From assembly GCA_030949825.1 (NCBI GenBank), contig JAUZSC010000007.1, positions 62,001-126,000 on the forward strand: a DNA stretch of 64,000 bases. The letters run 5' to 3'. This document shows positions 35,448-45,073 of the stretch, one piece after another; the first letter of the stretch is position 1; every line of letters begins with the position of its first letter. The DNA comes from Sulfurimonas sp. (GTDB lineage Bacteria; Campylobacterota; Campylobacteria; Campylobacterales; Sulfurimonadaceae). The translations under genes and the position numbers were made by a program. The notes beneath the pieces were generated by a model. That model worked only from the letters and a program-made list of their open reading frames with translations, was not told the origin of the DNA and made no database searches.

Positions 35448-36632
35448 ATGAAAAACATTCTCATCTTAGGTGGTGGTTTTGCTGGTGTAGAAGCTGCAAT
35501 TTACCTCAAAAAACAAAAATTTAATGTGACACTTGTGAGCGATAGAGATTACTTTTATATTTATCCAACTTCTATATGGGTAGCGACAAGAGAAAGTGAA
35601 TTTAAAGATGTCTGTGTAGATTTAAAAGAGCTCCAAAAGGCACATGGCTTTAGTCTTATTGTTGATTCTGTTAAATCATTATCTGCAAAAGAAAGTACTG
35701 TTACGCTAGAGAGTGGAAAAATTCTCAATAATTATGATTACCTCATTGTTGCAATGGGCGCACATAAAATGAAACCAAAGGGTGCAGCAAATACTCTGTC
35801 AATATGTGGCGCACCTGAACAAGCCCTACTTATTCGAGACAAGATAGATGCTCTTATAGAAAAAGGAAGTGGTAAAATTTGTTTTGGTTTTGGGGCTAAT
35901 CCGCATGATACATCTGCGGTACGCGGGGGACCTGGTTTTGAGCTTATGTTCAACCTGCACAATCTACTTGAGAAAAAAGGTATTCGGGACAAGTACGAAC
36001 TAACATTTTTTGCACCAATGCCTGAGCCAGGAAAAAGAATGGGTCCCAAAGCACTTAAAATGATGGGTGGATTTTTTGAAAGACTTAATATCAAAACACA
36101 CTTTGGAAAAAAAATAGATAGATTTTTAAAGTCAAGCATCGTATTTGAAGATGATTCACGATTAGAATCCGACTTTACAATGTTTATTCCTGCAGGCGAT
36201 GGTCATGGACTTTTAAAAAAATCAGGCTTACCAATGAATGATGCTGGATTTATTAAAACTGATGATTTCTCTCAAGTTATTTTTGAAGATGAAACAATGC
36301 CGACAAATATATATGCCATAGGTGATGTAGCTGCACTTGAAGGTTACGAGTGGAGAGCAAAACAAGGTCATATAGCAGAAGTAATGGCAAGAAATGTCGC
36401 ACATAATATTTACGCGAGAGAGCATGGCTCAAATGATTTTAAAGGTTATAATGAGCATCTAAATATTCTTTGTCTTATGGATACAGGTGATGGAGGGGCA
36501 ATGATTTATAGAGATGAAAAAAGAGCCTTCATGATACCGATGCCCTTTATTGGACACTGGCTGAAAAAAGGCTGGGGTTTATACTGTCGTTATTCAAAAT
36601 TAGGGAAAATTCCTCGAATACCCGGGATGTAA
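35448..36632 (+). CDS. Sulfide:quinone oxidoreductase-like FAD flavoprotein
   Basis: This 394-residue two-dinucleotide-domain flavoprotein has the FAD-binding ILILGGGFAGVEAA at the N-terminus and IYAIGDVAAL near residue 285. The middle part (CFGFGANPHDTSAVRGGPGFE) and the C-terminal LCLMDTGDGG resemble SQR subgroups found in Campylobacterota. Several Cys are present, but I cannot assign the catalytic pair by eye. There is no signal peptide, so it is probably a peripheral inner-membrane protein that reduces quinone. NADH dehydrogenase-like activity is an alternative. It follows the EamA gene with a 62-base gap. Confidence 0.68.
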   Translation: MKNILILGGGFAGVEAAIYLKKQKFNVTLVSDRDYFYIYPTSIWVATRESEFKDVCVDLKELQKAHGFSLIVDSVKSLSAKESTVTLESGKILNNYDYLIVAMGAHKMKPKGAANTLSICGAPEQALLIRDKIDALIEKGSGKICFGFGANPHDTSAVRGGPGFELMFNLHNLLEKKGIRDKYELTFFAPMPEPGKRMGPKALKMMGGFFERLNIKTHFGKKIDRFLKSSIVFEDDSRLESDFTMFIPAGDGHGLLKKSGLPMNDAGFIKTDDFSQVIFEDETMPTNIYAIGDVAALEGYEWRAKQGHIAEVMARNVAHNIYAREHGSNDFKGYNEHLNILCLMDTGDGGAMIYRDEKRAFMIPMPFIGHWLKKGWGLYCRYSKLGKIPRIPGM

Positions 36633-36748
36633 AATAACCTTCTGGTTTAAGGGACATTATGTCCTCTTAAGCTCATATTTAGCAATTAACAGACACTTTG
36701 TCCAAATAACGCAATATTACTTGAATAAATAGTTATCATCTTATGAAA

Positions 36749-36780
36749 TTGACTTTTAAATGTAATTACATTATAATTAC
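36749..36780 (+). promoter_or_regulatory. mazEF promoter with operator-like inverted repeat
   Basis: TTGACT, a 17-base spacer and TATAAT lie 18 bases before mazE. The inverted repeat GTAATTA/TAATTAC (36762-36768 and 36774-36780) overlaps the -10 box, fitting autorepression by the MazE/MazF complex. Confidence 0.78.
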
Positions 36781-36795
36781 TTAAAGGAGTTAATT

Positions 36796-37056
36796 ATGAC
36801 TATGCTCACAAAAATTGGAAATTCACAAGGTATTAGAATCCCTAAGCCTTTAATTCAACAAGCACATCTTGAAAATGTTAGTTTAGAATTAGAAGTATTA
36901 GAAAATGGTTTATTAATCAAACCGCTTAATAATACAAGAAGAGATACTTGGAGAGAAAATATTGAGAAAGTAACCTCTAATTACAAGGGTACGGAAGATG
37001 AAGGACTTTTAGAAGATTTACTTAACGATAATGATTTAGAAGAATATGAATGGTAG
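36796..37056 (+). CDS. mazE: MazE-type antitoxin (AbrB-like)
   Basis: This 86-residue protein has the swapped-hairpin AbrB/MazE DNA-binding start (LTKIGNSQGIRIPKPLI). Its acidic, disordered C-terminal tail (EDLLNDNDLEEYEW) would bind the toxin. It represses its own promoter together with MazF in known systems. It overlaps mazF by 7 bases and has a strong AAAGGAG RBS, as expected for antitoxin excess. Confidence 0.9.
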   Translation: MTMLTKIGNSQGIRIPKPLIQQAHLENVSLELEVLENGLLIKPLNNTRRDTWRENIEKVTSNYKGTEDEGLLEDLLNDNDLEEYEW

Positions 37057-37376
37057 TAAATATCAAAAGATATGAGATTTATCTTGTTAAGTTAAATCCA
37101 ACTGTTGGTTCTGAAATTCAAAAGACTAGGCCATGCATAGTGATTTCCCCAAACGAAATGAATGTTTTAAAAACAGTCATTATTGCTCCAATGACTTCTA
37201 AGGGGTTTGGCTTTATATTTCGACCTAAAATAAAATTTGAAAAAAAAGATGGTTTAGTATTATTAGATCAGATGAGAACAGTTAATAAAACAAGACTTGT
37301 AAAAAAGCTTGGGGATGTTGATACAGCAACATCAAAAGAGATTTCAAAAATGCTTGTTAACATGTTTGAACTGTAA
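37050..37376 (+). CDS. mazF: MazF-type mRNA endoribonuclease toxin
   Basis: This 108-residue PemK/MazF protein shows the family path: YEIYLVKLNPTVGSEIQKTRPCIVIS, IIAPMTSKG and the conserved LLDQMRTVNKTRL near the end. It cleaves single-stranded RNA at short motifs when freed from the antitoxin. Translation starts inside the mazE stop region (ATGGTAG). A second, frameshifted PemK-like toxin is at 16659. The gene is intact. Confidence 0.92.
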   Translation: MVVNIKRYEIYLVKLNPTVGSEIQKTRPCIVISPNEMNVLKTVIIAPMTSKGFGFIFRPKIKFEKKDGLVLLDQMRTVNKTRLVKKLGDVDTATSKEISKMLVNMFEL

Positions 37377-37381
37377 TCTCT

Positions 37382-37442
37382 CACTCCCATACAACGCTTG
37401 GGAGTGTATAAAGACGGAAATACTATTAAGTATTTCCTTTTT
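37382..37442 (+). terminator. Double hairpin terminator between mazF and the CNNM gene
   Basis: CACTCCCA/TGGGAGTG forms a first 8-bp stem. GGAAATACT/AGTATTTCC forms a second 9-bp stem with an ATTA loop, followed by a T5 run on the plus strand. The second stem includes the last codons of the convergent CNNM-type gene, so it may end transcription from both sides. Confidence 0.82.
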
Positions 37443-38469
37443 CTTTTCGCTTAGCTTTCATATTACTTTTTGCTAGTTCTCTCATATCTACAGTTGTATC
37501 ACTCTCATCAACTATCTCAACACCTAGTATCGTCTCAACACAATCTTCAAGTGTTATAATCCCATCTGTTTGATCGTAATTATCTATAACCAAAAACATA
37601 TGTTCTTTTTTTGATATAAACATATCGAGTGCTTTACTAACAGGTATATTTTCATTTAGAGAAAAAATATCTTTTTTAAGACTTCCTACACTTACGCTTC
37701 CATCTTGAAGCGCTTGTTGGAAAATCTTTTTAGTGAGTACAATTCCTGTCACATCTTCTATAGAATCTCTATAAATTGGAATACGAGAAAATTTAAAAAT
37801 ATTAGGTTCAGTATCTATGACTTCTTGTATACTCATACTTTCATCAAGGGCAAAAACCACACTTCTTGGAGTTAAAACTTCACTTACTTTAATGTTATCA
37901 AGATTCAATATGTTTTCTATAACATCAGACTCTTGTTCATCAATAACACCATCATCTTCACTCATTAACATACTCTGTAAAAGTTCTTCTTTGGTTAAGG
38001 TATGGGCATCGCCTTTGCCTTTAGAAATCTTATTTGTTATAAAAAGGGTAGTAAGGATAATCGGATATGTTATCCATATAAAAAATCTAATAAAATAAGC
38101 AGTCATAGGAGCTAACTCTTTCCAATATACAGCACCGATAGTTTTTGGAATAATCTCAGAAAGAAATAAAATAGCAAAAGTCATAATAACAGAGATTATA
38201 ACAACAGCATCATTTCCAAAAAGGATAGATGCTTGCGCTCCAACCGCTGCAGCACCAAGCGTATGCGCAATTGTATTTAAAATCAATATAGAAGCAATTG
38301 ACTTGTTAATATTTTCTTTATGTGAACGAAGAAGCTTCCCAAGAACTGGTTTTTCTTTTTCTAAAACAGCTACATATGACATGTTCACTGATAACAGTAC
38401 TGCTTCTAAAATAGAGCATATAAATGATATCCCAACCGCAAGGGCGAAATAGAGTATTAATAAATCCAA
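37426..38469 (-). CDS. CNNM/CorC-family transporter (DUF21 + CBS pair)
   Basis: This 347-residue protein has an N-terminal DUF21 membrane domain with about four helices (ISFICSILEAVLLSV, LSEIIPKTIGA). A cytoplasmic CBS pair follows (VLTPRSVVFAL and FLVIDNYDQTDGIITLEDCVETILG). Such proteins are linked to magnesium or cobalt efflux and were once called hemolysin-like. The usual C-terminal CorC_HlyC domain is missing, so the protein is a short type. It lies 22 bases downstream of mgtE on the same strand, giving a magnesium-related pair. Confidence 0.87.
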   Translation of the reverse strand: MDLLILYFALAVGISFICSILEAVLLSVNMSYVAVLEKEKPVLGKLLRSHKENINKSIASILILNTIAHTLGAAAVGAQASILFGNDAVVIISVIMTFAILFLSEIIPKTIGAVYWKELAPMTAYFIRFFIWITYPIILTTLFITNKISKGKGDAHTLTKEELLQSMLMSEDDGVIDEQESDVIENILNLDNIKVSEVLTPRSVVFALDESMSIQEVIDTEPNIFKFSRIPIYRDSIEDVTGIVLTKKIFQQALQDGSVSVGSLKKDIFSLNENIPVSKALDMFISKKEHMFLVIDNYDQTDGIITLEDCVETILGVEIVDESDTTVDMRELAKSNMKAKRKEKGNT

Positions 38470-38491
38470 GTTTTACAACATCCTTTAATAA

Positions 38492-39820
38492 TTAAAATAA
38501 AATCAAGGTCGCTAAGCCTAAAAAGCTAAAGAAACCTACAATATCTGTAACTGTAGTTAGAATAACCGTACTGCCTATAGCAGGATCGATATCTAACTTC
38601 TTTAAAAACAATGGTACACTCGCACCAAAAAAACCAGCCATTAAGAGGTTAATAATCATACTTAGAGCAATCACGACACCAAGAAAATCAATCCCAAACC
38701 AAAAGTGTGCAATTATTCCAATAATAGTAGCAAATATAATACCATTAAGAAGTGAAATTGTAACTTCTTTTTTAATAATCCGCATAGCGTCACCCTGAGA
38801 GATTTCTCTCAGTGCTAACTGTCTTACAACAACAGTAAGACTTTGCGTTCCAGCATTACCACCCATTGAAGCAACGATTGGCATCAAAATAGCAAGTGCA
38901 ACCATGCTTTGTAAGGTCTCGGCAAAAAGAGCAATCACTAAAGAAGCTCCAATAGCAGTAAAAAGATTTATGCCAAGCCATGTTGCCCTCTTTAACCCTG
39001 CATTTAAAATTTCTACTTCTTCTTCAGCCTCATCATCAACACCAGCAAGATTATACATCTGCTCCGTTGCTTCATCTTGAATAACATCATAAATATCATC
39101 CGAGGTAATACGACCTTGCAAAATTCCATAAGTATTTACAATAGCTAAAACAGATAAGTCATACTCTTCAAAAATATGAACAATCTCTTTTATACCATCT
39201 CTATCTTCTGCTTTTATTGGTTCAAAGCTATCATCGCTTTGTTCAATATTTTCTAAAACAGTTTTTGAGAAATCAAAAATCAGAAGCTCATCTAAACCAA
39301 CAGCATATTGAAGCTTATTATCTTTGTTTACAATAAAAAGATTTTGAACATTTTCAAGTTCATTTTCTTTTCTCAAATATGCAAAGCGCTTAATAACATC
39401 TTGAACAACTTCTTCTTTATATGCAGTGAATATCTCCAGTTGCATATAAGCGCCAGCTTCATCTTCATCGTACTTTTGCAGATGCGTAATCTCTTGTTTA
39501 TCTTCTTCATCCAAAGACTCAAATACCTGAGATGCTTTTGTTTCATCAACTTCTTCAAGCTCTTGCATAAAGTCAGTTCTATCATCTGATTCGAGTTCTG
39601 TAAGCGCGTGGGAGAGTTCATCAATACTTAGAGATTCTACGACATCATCAAAGTATCTATCAGGAAGAGCAAGGGCTACATCACCTAGTAAATCTTTTGG
39701 TACAAGTTTTAATGCTAAAGAAAATTCACTATCATCAAGACGCTTTAAAAGCTGTGCTATTTCTGATGGGTATATCTCGCTAATATCGTGCGATGTTAAG
39801 TACTCTTGTAGTTGATTCAT
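38492..39820 (-). CDS. mgtE: MgtE magnesium transporter
   Basis: This 442-residue protein has the MgtE N-terminal helical domain (ALALPDRYFDDVVESL), a CBS pair (TAYKEEVVQDVIKRF and ITSDDIYDVIQDEATEQMY) that senses Mg2+, and five membrane helices. The signature PIVASMGGNAGTQSL marks the pore region. It imports Mg2+ through the inner membrane with gating by the cytoplasmic domains. It is transcribed ahead of the CNNM gene. The start follows a clear gap of 60 bases from nifU. Confidence 0.95.
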   Translation of the reverse strand: MNQLQEYLTSHDISEIYPSEIAQLLKRLDDSEFSLALKLVPKDLLGDVALALPDRYFDDVVESLSIDELSHALTELESDDRTDFMQELEEVDETKASQVFESLDEEDKQEITHLQKYDEDEAGAYMQLEIFTAYKEEVVQDVIKRFAYLRKENELENVQNLFIVNKDNKLQYAVGLDELLIFDFSKTVLENIEQSDDSFEPIKAEDRDGIKEIVHIFEEYDLSVLAIVNTYGILQGRITSDDIYDVIQDEATEQMYNLAGVDDEAEEEVEILNAGLKRATWLGINLFTAIGASLVIALFAETLQSMVALAILMPIVASMGGNAGTQSLTVVVRQLALREISQGDAMRIIKKEVTISLLNGIIFATIIGIIAHFWFGIDFLGVVIALSMIINLLMAGFFGASVPLFLKKLDIDPAIGSTVILTTVTDIVGFFSFLGLATLILF

Positions 39821-39880
39821 GTGTGTAATTATAGCGTATTAATGAAGGAAAATTTTATTCCACAAAAATGTGGAATAAAA

Positions 39881-40861
39881 TTAGATTGGTAAAACTCTGA
39901 TTTTTGTAGAAAGTTTTTCTTTAAGTGTCGATTCGATTGCGTAAAGTGTACCTGTTGAACTTGAAGCACAACCATCACATGAACCTAAATAACGAATATA
40001 GATATCGATATTTTCTTCAGTAGTTTTGATATCAATAACTTCCATATCTCCACCATCCATGATTAAAAATTGACGAACATTTTCATCAACGATAGCATCT
40101 ACTGCTTTAATCTGTTGAACAAGAGTCATTGTCTCAAAGTTTGCTGTACCCGCTGCACTTGCATCCGCTGCATTTTTCATTTTCTCAGCATCCATCTCTT
40201 TTCGAGTATCTGCTAAAATATCTACAAGGTAATAATCCATAGCTTCATGTCCACCTGGCTTAATACAAGACTTACAAAACCCACCAGCTTTAGTATAATC
40301 TGTAATTTGTTCAACTGTTGTAAGGTCATTTAGCTTGATAACTTCTTGAAGTGTACCTAAAGATACACGAGCACATTCACAAACGATGATTTCAGTTTCA
40401 AAACTTTCAGACTCAACACCTAAATATAAACCTGCCGCTTTTTTAATTACATCATAAGCCATTACAGAACAATGCATTTTTTGTGGTGGAACAGCTGGTG
40501 TTTCTGGATCATCACGAAGTGCTAGTTCAACATCAATATTTGTAATTTTAACTGCTTCTTGTACTGTTTTACCAATACAAAGTTCAGTCATAACATCAGA
40601 AGATGCGATAGCTGTACCACAACCAAAAGATTTAAACTTTGAGTTTACAATTTCGTCACTTTTAGGATCAATTTCCCAATACAAACGCACTGCATCGCCA
40701 CAAGACTCTGCACCAAAATCTGCAACAATAAGTTTATTACCACGATCTTCAACTTCACCCTCAAATAATTCACCTTGGTGTTGAGGATTGTTCATCAGCG
40801 TAGTAACTTTATTTGAATACGCGTCCCAAAGGGACTCGTTTAACATATCTGCTTTTGCCAT
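39881..40861 (-). CDS. nifU: NifU iron-sulfur cluster scaffold
   Basis: This 326-residue modular NifU has three parts. The N-terminal IscU-like scaffold has KFKSFGCGTAIASSD and a later Cys in KMHCSVMA. A central BFD-like [2Fe-2S] domain has CECARVSLG and FCKSCIKPGG. A C-terminal Nfu domain has GSCDGCASS. It assembles Fe-S clusters with sulfur from NifS and delivers them to proteins. In Campylobacterota this pair is the general Fe-S system and is not tied to nitrogen fixation. It follows nifS by 33 bases, so both form an operon. Confidence 0.96.
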   Translation of the reverse strand: MAKADMLNESLWDAYSNKVTTLMNNPQHQGELFEGEVEDRGNKLIVADFGAESCGDAVRLYWEIDPKSDEIVNSKFKSFGCGTAIASSDVMTELCIGKTVQEAVKITNIDVELALRDDPETPAVPPQKMHCSVMAYDVIKKAAGLYLGVESESFETEIIVCECARVSLGTLQEVIKLNDLTTVEQITDYTKAGGFCKSCIKPGGHEAMDYYLVDILADTRKEMDAEKMKNAADASAAGTANFETMTLVQQIKAVDAIVDENVRQFLIMDGGDMEVIDIKTTEENIDIYIRYLGSCDGCASSSTGTLYAIESTLKEKLSTKIRVLPI

Positions 40862-40893
40862 AATATTTTCCTTATATTTTATTTATTTATTTT

Positions 40894-42138
<1,245 letters not shown>

Positions 42139-42153
42139 TCATTATTCTTAAAT

Positions 42154-42170
42154 AAGACAATTTTTGTCTT
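42154..42170. promoter_or_regulatory. Palindrome upstream of nifS
   Basis: AAGACAATTTTTGTCTT is a perfect 7-bp inverted repeat around three T. It lies 43 bases before the nifS start, between nifS and the divergent hypothetical gene. It could bind an Fe-S or metal-responsive repressor; the regulator is unknown. Confidence 0.45.
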
Positions 42171-42235
42171 CTTTTACTTTCGACATAATAATAGCTTTGT
42201 GATTATGATATGCTTAAGAGAAACTGAGTTCGTAT

Positions 42236-42265
42236 TTGGTTTAAGAAATCAAAAAACGCTATAAT
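42236..42265 (+). promoter_or_regulatory. Sigma-70-like promoter of the hypothetical gene at 42314
   Basis: TTGGTT, an 18-base spacer and TATAAT lie about 50 bases before the start codon. The RBS TAAGGA follows. Confidence 0.6.
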
Positions 42266-42313
42266 GCTTCTAAAATAAACTTTAAACACACAAAGAAACA
42301 TAAGGACTTATAC

Positions 42314-42817
42314 ATGTGCAACTTTAATCAACAAAACGCAGATACAAAAGCACTCATCCATCTCTTTATGAAAAAGGCGGCTGAGAATGTTGGTGGAGCT
42401 AACTATCTACTTGCCCTCATCGAAGCGATGAAAGAAAAAAAACCAAATGCTCTTATGCACAATGCCAAACAAGTCAGCTCTAACAATACTATTATAAAAT
42501 GGAACAAAGTTGTTTTTAAAGACAAAGTAGATGTTTTACAAGCGATTTTACTTGAACATAAAAGTTCTGAGGATCCAGATTTCAATATTTTAAACCATGA
42601 AAATGCAAAAAAAAGAAAACTTATTCTTAATGCTGTTAAGACTCTGTCTCCAGTAGAATTTGTAGTAACTCCACAAAATGAAAATGACGGAGCAGGGTTT
42701 AGTTTTAAAATTTTTGAAATTATCGATGATGCAAATGTAAAACTCAATCCTATCTTTGTAGCAATGTTCTTTTGTTCAACAGATTTTACAAAAAAAGCGT
42801 TAAAATATCAGATATAA
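42314..42817 (+). CDS. Hypothetical cytoplasmic protein
   Basis: This 167-residue protein (MCNFNQQNADTKALIHLF) has no signal peptide or membrane helix. It is predicted to be mixed alpha/beta, with a polar central part (KVVFKDKVDVLQAILLEHKS). I recognise no family. It is divergent from nifSU and 9 bases ahead of the DUF4197 gene, so both share the promoter at 42236. The clear RBS and promoter support real coding. Confidence 0.65.
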   Translation: MCNFNQQNADTKALIHLFMKKAAENVGGANYLLALIEAMKEKKPNALMHNAKQVSSNNTIIKWNKVVFKDKVDVLQAILLEHKSSEDPDFNILNHENAKKRKLILNAVKTLSPVEFVVTPQNENDGAGFSFKIFEIIDDANVKLNPIFVAMFFCSTDFTKKALKYQI

Positions 42818-42826
42818 GGAACGAAT

Positions 42827-43669
42827 ATGTTTAAAACTAAAAAAACACTTTTAGTTACTGCTATTCTTGGGGGAAGTCTACTCTTTCAAGGATTTGGCTT
42901 TAATGATATGTTTGACAAAGTCAAAGATTTTTCAAAATTTTCTAAACCAGGCGACTTAACTCCAAAAGAGATAATGGAAACAATGACGGGTGGAGTTTTA
43001 AGTACGGACATGATTACAAAAGCCTTTAAAGAAGCTCTTAAAATCGGTGTAGAAAAAGCGGTGGACACATTAGGTCAAGAAGGTGGGTTTTTAGATAACC
43101 CTGCGACTAGAATTCCTCTTCCAGCACCATTTAGCACAATGGAAACTGGTATCCGCGCTGCTGGTGGAGGAAAAATGATAGATGATTTTGTTCGCTCAAT
43201 GAACAGAGCTGCTGCAAAAGCAGCACCTCAAACTGCTGGAATATTTGTAGCTTCTATTGATAAGATGTCATTTAATGATGCAGCTGATATTTTAATGATG
43301 GATGGAAGTCCTGCTACTGACTATTTTGCTGAACATACACGCGTTGAACTAAAAGAATTGATTCGACCTCTTGTTATAGAAGCTATGAAAGAAAATAATG
43401 TCTATAAATACTACAATGCTCTGAGTAAGGTAGCAAATCCTGGAATTAAGCTTTTTGCTAAAGGTGCAAACTTTATGGGTATGGCAGAAAAATTGCATAT
43501 GGATAAATTCGTTCCCGAGAAAGGTGTAAACCTAGATGATTACATAACACAATACACAATCGATGGGATTTTTCTTATGATTGGGATGCAAGAAAGACTT
43601 ATTCGTACAAATCCAGTGCATCAAACATCTGCTAGACTTAGAAAAGTTTTTGGTAGTGTGATGCCATAA
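42827..43669 (+). CDS. DUF4197-family exported protein
   Basis: This 280-residue protein has a signal peptide (KTLLVTAILGGSLLFQGFGF). The body carries KAFKEALKIGVEKAVDTLG, NPATRIPLP and VRSMNRAAAKAAPQTAGIF, which match the DUF4197 family (ALKEALxxG, IPLP, MNRAAExA). It is helical and probably periplasmic or lipid-anchored. Its function is unknown. It follows the hypothetical gene with a short gap and an AAGGA RBS. Confidence 0.8.
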   Translation: MFKTKKTLLVTAILGGSLLFQGFGFNDMFDKVKDFSKFSKPGDLTPKEIMETMTGGVLSTDMITKAFKEALKIGVEKAVDTLGQEGGFLDNPATRIPLPAPFSTMETGIRAAGGGKMIDDFVRSMNRAAAKAAPQTAGIFVASIDKMSFNDAADILMMDGSPATDYFAEHTRVELKELIRPLVIEAMKENNVYKYYNALSKVANPGIKLFAKGANFMGMAEKLHMDKFVPEKGVNLDDYITQYTIDGIFLMIGMQERLIRTNPVHQTSARLRKVFGSVMP

Positions 43670-43730
43670 ACCTATTTTAAACCTTAAATGATATAATCGC
43701 TAAAATAATTATATAATTAAAGGTTACAAA

Positions 43731-44990
43731 ATGGCTCAAACCATAACAGAAAAAATATTTTCACAACATCTAGACCGTGAAGTATATGCGGGTGAAATAA
43801 TCCGCTGTGACATCGACATGGTTATTGGAAATGATATAACAACCCCTATCTCTATCTCTGCTTTTAATCTTAGTGGCGCAACAGAGTTAGCTAATCCTGA
43901 TGGTTTTTCTATCGTTTTAGATCACTTCATTCCTGCAAAAGATATCGCTTCAGCAAATCAAGCAAAAATCTCGCGAGTATTTGCAAAACAACATAAACTT
44001 AAAAACTTTTTTGATGAAAAGGACATGGGAATCGAGCATGCACTTTTACCAGAAAAAGGTCTTATCGTTCCTGGTGATGTAATCATTGGTGCGGACTCTC
44101 ATACCTGTACACATGGAGCACTTGGTGCATTCTCAACAGGAATGGGTTCAACTGACCTTGCATTTGCTATGATTACAGGGGGAAATTGGTTTAAAGTTCC
44201 TGAGTCAATCAAGGTTAACCTTAGTGGTAAGCCAAAGAAACACACAACGGGTAAAGATATAATCTTAGAAATAATTCGTCTTATCGGAGTTGATGGCGCA
44301 TTGTATAAAACTTTAGAGTTTACAGGAAGCACAATCGCGCATTTAACTATGGACGATAGATTTTCAATGTGCAATATGGCTATAGAAGCTGGAGCAAAAA
44401 GTGGAATCGTTGCCTACGATGATGTAACAAAAGAATTTTTAGCAGATAAGAATTTGGCAAGAGAACCGCGTATACATTCTTCAGATGCGGATGCTTCTTA
44501 CTGCCTCACACTCGATATTGATGTTGCAAATCTTGAACCAGTAATCGCATACCCATTTTTACCCTCAAATGGGCATCCTGTAAGTAAAGCTGTTGCAGAT
44601 AAGATTAAAATAGATCAAGCATTTATTGGAAGTTGCACAAATGGTAGACTCAGTGACCTCAAGACTGCAGCAGAAATTCTAAAAGGAAAAGTAGTGCATG
44701 AAGATGTACGCTTAATCGTAACTCCAGGAACACAAAAAATTCTAAAAGAAGCCTATAAACTTGGATATATGGATATTATTATAGATGCTGGGGGAGTAGT
44801 TTCAAACCCTACCTGTGGCGCTTGTCTTGGTGGCTATATGGGAATTTTAGGAGATGATGAAGTGGCTGTTTCTACAACGAACAGAAACTTCGTTGGGCGT
44901 ATGGGTTCTAGAAGTTCTAAGGTTTATTTAGCAAATTCTGCAGTTGCGGCTACTTCTGCTATAGCAGGCTATATTTCAGATCCACGATAA
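43731..44990 (+). CDS. leuC: 3-isopropylmalate dehydratase large subunit
   Basis: This 419-residue aconitase-family protein isomerises 2- to 3-isopropylmalate in leucine synthesis. The Fe-S ligands are in IGSCTNGRLSDL and PTCGACLGGYMG, and GADSHTCTHGALG is the active-site stretch. It is the shorter archaeal/epsilon type. The small subunit leuD does not follow here. A TATAAT-like box near 43692 and an AAAGG RBS precede it. The cluster is likely supplied by NifU/NifS, encoded 1.6 kb away. Confidence 0.92.
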   Translation: MAQTITEKIFSQHLDREVYAGEIIRCDIDMVIGNDITTPISISAFNLSGATELANPDGFSIVLDHFIPAKDIASANQAKISRVFAKQHKLKNFFDEKDMGIEHALLPEKGLIVPGDVIIGADSHTCTHGALGAFSTGMGSTDLAFAMITGGNWFKVPESIKVNLSGKPKKHTTGKDIILEIIRLIGVDGALYKTLEFTGSTIAHLTMDDRFSMCNMAIEAGAKSGIVAYDDVTKEFLADKNLAREPRIHSSDADASYCLTLDIDVANLEPVIAYPFLPSNGHPVSKAVADKIKIDQAFIGSCTNGRLSDLKTAAEILKGKVVHEDVRLIVTPGTQKILKEAYKLGYMDIIIDAGGVVSNPTCGACLGGYMGILGDDEVAVSTTNRNFVGRMGSRSSKVYLANSAVAATSAIAGYISDPR

Positions 44991-45015
44991 ACTTCTACTT
45001 TTTAGTAGTAACCTC

Positions 45016-45039
45016 ACCTAAAACTCATAAGTTTTAGGT
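45016..45039 (+). terminator. Stem-loop after leuC
   Basis: ACCTAAAACT and AGTTTTAGGT form a perfect 10-bp stem with a CATA loop, 26 bases after leuC. No T tract follows, so it may end transcription only partly. A TATAAT box at 45051-45056 starts the next gene. Confidence 0.65.
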
Positions 45040-45073
45040 AGAATTTCATTATAATTTAATATAAGGACACACA

